NCBI GenBank assembly: GCA_016789785.1
Contig: JAEUQE010000316.1
Location: forward strand, 1-8,027
Direction of reading: 5' to 3'
Length of the DNA: 8,027 nucleotides
DNA from: Bryobacterales bacterium
GTDB taxonomy: Bacteria > Acidobacteriota > Terriglobia > Bryobacterales > Bryobacteraceae
Below are positions 4,795-8,027 of the stretch, one piece after another (the first letter of the stretch is position 1; each line of letters begins with the position of its first letter). Position numbers and translations under genes: made by a program. The notes under the pieces are model-generated. The model was not told where the DNA came from and ran no database searches. It saw only the letters and a program-made list of their open reading frames with translations.

Positions 4795-6525
4795 ATGAAA
4801 GCCGCACTCGGAGTATTTTCGTTTGACACTCATTGGAACCTAGGACACCACCAAAGCTACCATCGTGTCTGCACCGAGGGGATTGAGCCCTTTGTCAGCG
4901 TGTTGGATAAGCATCCAGATTGGCACGTGTCGATAGAGATGTGTGGCATAACACTAGAGTTTATCGCTTCATTTTACCCTGGCCTACTGGCCAGTCTGAA
5001 GAAGTTGATATATAGATCTCAAGTCGAACTAATATCTGGAACATACACTCCTGCTCTATGGGTTGCTTATCCGGGGCATGACCTCCTGACATCCGCCGAG
5101 CTGAATAGGCGACGTGTAAGGGCGCTTGGACTGGAACCTGCAAGAGTGTTTCTGTCGCAGGAGGCGTTTTTCGGACACGGCATTAACATTCTTGCGAAGC
5201 ACTTCGATTTCTTCTTGTGCAAGGATGAGTATGTGCAATACTTTGTGGACGCGCCCCTGTGCGCCCCGCTATATTCCGTCGGTGACGTCAGAGTAATTGC
5301 AGGCTCGAATCACCTACTAAACGAGTTAGCACGACGTCTTGCAGGTACCCACGAGGTGCTACCTAAGTTGCGGTTGCCGAAACATCAAGAAGAGCGGGTC
5401 GCCCAAACACAACGTGCGAACTTGGTGTCTCGCGAGGACCTGTGTCCTGCCCGGCGCGGGACTTTCGAGGATGTCGAGTGGTATTGGTATCATATGGGTG
5501 ATGGTTGCCATTTCGCTGCGATGGGAGTTCCCTCCGATGGCGGCAAGTTTTTTCTTGATCCAGCGTGGCTCCGCGTGATGGAGGAGCACCTGAAGGGGCT
5601 GCAAGAGGCCGGGTTTAGGCTGGTGTCCGTCGGCGATTACGTTGACGCGATCCGCGATGCTCACCCGCAGTCTTTGCCCGCGCTTGTGGAGGGTGCGTGG
5701 AACTGTCGGCAACACAGCGGTGTCTTGTGTTGGATGGGCCAGCACCAGTTGCCGTGGGAGAACTCGACGGATGTGCTCGCTCTCGTCTCGAAGTCGCGAC
5801 AACGCCTACGGCAAGTGGAACTCAGTCTCGGCGAGAAGACGCCAGACGTTCAGGCTGCGCTTGATGACGCATGGATGTGTCAGCTATATGCGGAATGCAG
5901 CGGCGCTTTGGGTCCGCTTCCAATACCAACCTCCAGCGGTATCCAAACAGTTGTCGAAGCCGCTAACGAGACGGTGAATCGGGCTCAGAGGTTGATTGGT
6001 GACTATCAACTAGACGTTACTCTGACGCACCCTTCGTTGTACGAAGCTGCTTGTACCACTATTGCTGATGCACCGTGGCTTACTGCGGATGTTGTTGGAC
6101 CAGGAAGGCTGGTCGGGATACGCGAATCCGACGATCTTTCCTATCAGATGATCGATTTGGAATGGGTGGTGGACAATGATCATACAACTTCCATCGGAGT
6201 GCGTCTTCCTTTCCTGTGCGATGAGATCGTATATTCCTCGACTGGCATGGAGAGCACACTCACCCGTATACGGCTTTGCAAGCTGAAGCCGCCCGTCATA
6301 GCCTTGCCACTATCGAACGGCTTGCTGCGAGTGGCGGATGGGCTCTTCATCGTAAAGGACGTTAGCCGTATGCACGTCGGTGGTCAGATAGACCGGCTCA
6401 AGCGGAGGGTCTCCTTTGTGGTCGAGGGTCATGTAATGCAAGGAGTCTATCGCTGGAGATATTGCCTACTAAGATCTACAGACGACCATGCATTAGGGTT
6501 TGCCAACGCGTTCAATGTTATATGA
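4795..6525 (+). CDS. GH57/GH38-superfamily glycosidase-like protein
   Basis: The 576-aa product starts at 4795 (MKAALGVFSFDTHWN), 22 bp after the thioredoxin stop. No ribosome binding site is visible, so it may depend on coupled translation. Residues about 1-310 resemble the catalytic barrel of the glycoside hydrolase 57/38 superfamily: FDTHWNLGHH (10-19), the region around EMCGITLEFI and GLLASLKKLI, QVELISGTYTPAL (76-88), RVFLSQEAFFGH (117-128) and YHMGDGCHF (232-240). Glu123 lies where GH57 enzymes have their nucleophile, and Asp236 is a candidate second acid. The canonical HQP first motif of GH57 is not seen; the His-rich THWNLGHHQSYH takes its place. Residues about 430-576 look beta-rich and may be a C-terminal accessory domain. 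There is no signal peptide, so it probably acts in the cytoplasm. GH57 enzymes act on alpha-glucans, GH38 on alpha-mannosides; the substrate here is unknown. It precedes a sulfotransferase. Confidence 0.75.
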   Translation: MKAALGVFSFDTHWNLGHHQSYHRVCTEGIEPFVSVLDKHPDWHVSIEMCGITLEFIASFYPGLLASLKKLIYRSQVELISGTYTPALWVAYPGHDLLTSAELNRRRVRALGLEPARVFLSQEAFFGHGINILAKHFDFFLCKDEYVQYFVDAPLCAPLYSVGDVRVIAGSNHLLNELARRLAGTHEVLPKLRLPKHQEERVAQTQRANLVSREDLCPARRGTFEDVEWYWYHMGDGCHFAAMGVPSDGGKFFLDPAWLRVMEEHLKGLQEAGFRLVSVGDYVDAIRDAHPQSLPALVEGAWNCRQHSGVLCWMGQHQLPWENSTDVLALVSKSRQRLRQVELSLGEKTPDVQAALDDAWMCQLYAECSGALGPLPIPTSSGIQTVVEAANETVNRAQRLIGDYQLDVTLTHPSLYEAACTTIADAPWLTADVVGPGRLVGIRESDDLSYQMIDLEWVVDNDHTTSIGVRLPFLCDEIVYSSTGMESTLTRIRLCKLKPPVIALPLSNGLLRVADGLFIVKDVSRMHVGGQIDRLKRRVSFVVEGHVMQGVYRWRYCLLRSTDDHALGFANAFNVI

Positions 6526-6631
6526 CGGGCGAAGTGCACCTGCCCGCACAAGGTGTGCATTGTGGAACCAGCAGCTAGAACATACCCAGAAAAGGGGGCG
6601 GTTGCGGCTACACGCTCCAATACAAGGTGTT

Positions 6632-7351
6632 ATGACGCAACGAGTTATCATGGTGCTCGGCATGCATCGAAGCGGGACCTCCGCGCTGATTGGTTGCCTT
6701 GAGGAGTGTGGTGTGCAACTTGGACACGTCAACCGCGAATCGCGGGATACTCCGAAGGGATGGTGTGAAGACCCGACGATCACGCTCATGCACGAAGACC
6801 TGCTTCACTGCAACGGTGGCACTTGGTCCGCTCCACCTAGGTCGGTGCTATGGACGTATCCACACCGCTTGATCCAAAAGACGATCATTGAGAGCCATTC
6901 GAAGCATGATGTCTGGGGCTTCAAGGATCCAAGGACGCTCCTGACATTTCAGGGCTGGGAAGATACACTGCCCGAAGTGGAACCCATTGTCATCATTCGC
7001 GATCCAGTGCGTGTTGCGGCGTCTCTTAGGCGACGTAATGCGATGCCTATTGAAGCTGGATTGCAGCTCTGGTACGCATACAATCGGCGTGCGTTAGCTA
7101 TCATTTCAGAGAAGAAATGTCCGGTGTTGACGTTTGGTTATGCTTGCGCTTCTTTTGTCGAACAAGTGTGCCGCTTGTCTACCTACATGAAGTTTCCGCA
7201 TCAGCGAAAAGAGTTCCAACACTACGTGAGATCTCAGGAACCTGAGTCAGCATCTCCCGAGGCCGTGGTGCCTGGAGCAATTGTTGAGCTATATCAGGAA
7301 CTACTGTCCTTTCATAAGGATACAATGGAGGCGTTATCGCGATGTTCCTAA
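6632..7351 (+). CDS. PAPS-dependent-type sulfotransferase
   Basis: The 239-aa product has the hallmarks of the P-loop sulfotransferase family. The 5'-phosphosulfate loop is GMHRSGTSAL (residues 10-19), following strand VIMVL. PKGWCEDPTI (41-50) corresponds to the 'G-E' segment often seen after the loop. VWGFKDPRTLL (94-104) matches the FKDPR motif, and IVIIRDPVRVAASLRRRN (119-136) is the 3'-phosphate binding region with Arg123 and Ser131. The likely reaction is transfer of sulfate from PAPS to a hydroxyl on a sugar, peptide or small molecule. It starts at 6632 because the loop then lies ten residues in, with AAGGTG just upstream; the frame is open further upstream to 6500 but that stretch is unlike the family. 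It ends the five-gene unit after a 106-bp gap. Pairing with the glycosidase-like protein suggests a glycan acceptor, which is inference. Confidence 0.85.
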   Translation: MTQRVIMVLGMHRSGTSALIGCLEECGVQLGHVNRESRDTPKGWCEDPTITLMHEDLLHCNGGTWSAPPRSVLWTYPHRLIQKTIIESHSKHDVWGFKDPRTLLTFQGWEDTLPEVEPIVIIRDPVRVAASLRRRNAMPIEAGLQLWYAYNRRALAIISEKKCPVLTFGYACASFVEQVCRLSTYMKFPHQRKEFQHYVRSQEPESASPEAVVPGAIVELYQELLSFHKDTMEALSRCS

Positions 7352-7434
7352 GGCGCGTTCGAGACGTCAGAAGACATTGAAGAGGCTCGTCTCAGTCAGA
7401 ATGGTCCTGCCGAATACGATGGAGGAGCCAGAAC

Positions 7435-7953
7435 TTGCACCCGAAGAAGTTCAGGCTGCATGGGAGGAGGCTCCCCTGGAAACCTGTCAGACGACATTCA
7501 CGCTTGCGCGTCGTCGGGCTGGAGGGACCTGCTTACTGCATTCTGGCAGGATACCAGAGTTCGCCCGGGACGTTTGTGAGCGTGGGACCACCGCAGATGA
7601 TGGGGAGCGGCGTGACGACCACAATCATGACCGCACCCAGCGGGCTTGGGCTGACTGTGGACGGCGTAGCGTGCACAGCGCCATGCACATTCCTATGGAC
7701 ACCAGGAACGAGCCATACGATTTCTCCTGCGGGGGCCGCACAAAGTGGAACCGGGGCACAGTACGCGTTCGTCAATTGGTCTGACGGCGGTGCGCAATCG
7801 CACACCATTACGGCGTCTTCGGTGTCGGCCATCTACACGGCCCACTTCAGCGCGCAATACTATTTGACGACGGCGGTGAACGTGGCCGGCCGCGATTCTG
7901 CGAAGGCACGAAGGTGCAGCGGGGGTGGTTTGCGGTGTATCTGGTGTCGCTGA
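7435..7953 (+). pseudogene. fragment of a secreted beta-sandwich repeat protein
   Basis: Only the middle of this open frame looks like a protein family. From about 7570 to 7884 it reads GTFVSVG, TIMTAPSGLGLTVDGVAC, TAPCTFLWTPGTSHTISPAG, QYAFVNWSDGGAQSHTITA and SAIYTAHFSAQYYLTTAVN. From memory this is a repeat common in large secreted acidobacterial proteins, where it is normally followed by a glycine-rich GG.I.P stretch; here the sequence instead turns into AGRDSAKARRCSGGG and stops. The preceding residues (MHPKKFRLHGRRLPWKPVRR) are basic and not a signal peptide. Cut off at both ends, it is most simply a relic of a larger gene. GC content here is higher than in the preceding five genes. It could instead be a short real gene with a later start. 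Confidence 0.55.
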
Positions 7954-8027
7954 TCATGGGTGCGCAGGACCCGACGCAGTGGCCCAATGGAGGGAACCTG
8001 ACGGCGGTGAAATCGCCGAACAGTCCG
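7911..8027 (+). CDS. open frame at right edge, partial and unassigned
   Basis: From 7911 to the end a frame different from the repeat fragment reads KVQRGWFAVYLVSLIMGAQD, then PTQWPNGGNLTAVKSPNSP, without a stop. It is open upstream to 7785 but that part looks like a shadow. The composition looks protein-like, with a hydrophobic stretch AVYLVSLIM, but I do not recognise it, no start is clear, and its end is outside the window. It could be the continuation of the repeat protein after a frameshift near 7885-7910, or an unrelated gene fragment. Confidence 0.25.

Noticed and set aside
5359..5802. Minus-strand frame of 147 codons inside the glycosidase-like gene
   Set aside because: It is antisense to a gene with clear superfamily motifs and has no recognisable features.

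Overview
The window looks like a piece of an acidobacterial chromosome, most likely of the Bryobacterales/Solibacter type. The signs are a DUF1569 (DinB-like) protein, a protein with the AQKSTGP...GK...NARKHGL N-terminal motif, a TPR protein with an acidobacterial-style C-terminal tail, and a fragment of a secreted beta-sandwich repeat (TVDGV..TAPCTF.WTPG...NWSDGG). Assignments rest on motif recognition by eye; no database was searched.

Layout. Positions 1-398 (minus) hold the N-terminal 132 codons of a DUF1569/DinB-superfamily protein that runs off the left edge. Positions 621-1295 (minus) encode an uncharacterised 224-aa protein with a good ribosome binding site. Positions 1296-2154 have no confident gene but contain palindromes, a nested hairpin element and one copy of an imperfect direct repeat. 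Positions 2155-2682 (plus) encode a small exported helical protein. Positions 2683-3305 are again gene-poor, with a second copy of the direct repeat and then a promoter-like site at 3212-3240.

From 3306 to 7351 five plus-strand genes follow each other with gaps of 48, 48, 22 and 106 bp and look like one transcription unit: a Cys-rich exported mini-protein with 9 cysteines in a mature part of about 50 residues; an exported TPR protein; a membrane-anchored TlpA/MauD-like thioredoxin with a CVWC site; a GH57/GH38-superfamily glycosidase-like protein; and a PAPS-dependent-type sulfotransferase. The first three suggest an exported disulfide-rich peptide with its own thiol-disulfide partner. The last two suggest building, trimming or sulfating a glycan. 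That the halves work together is inference. Sample lines from this block count about 43-52% GC against 65-68% in sample lines of both flanks, which hints at separate ancestry.

Positions 7352-8027 look eroded: a truncated piece of a secreted repeat protein (about 7570-7884) followed by a different open frame that reaches the right edge. The best candidate for something undescribed is the Cys-rich peptide, TPR protein and thioredoxin trio at the head of the 3306-7351 unit.
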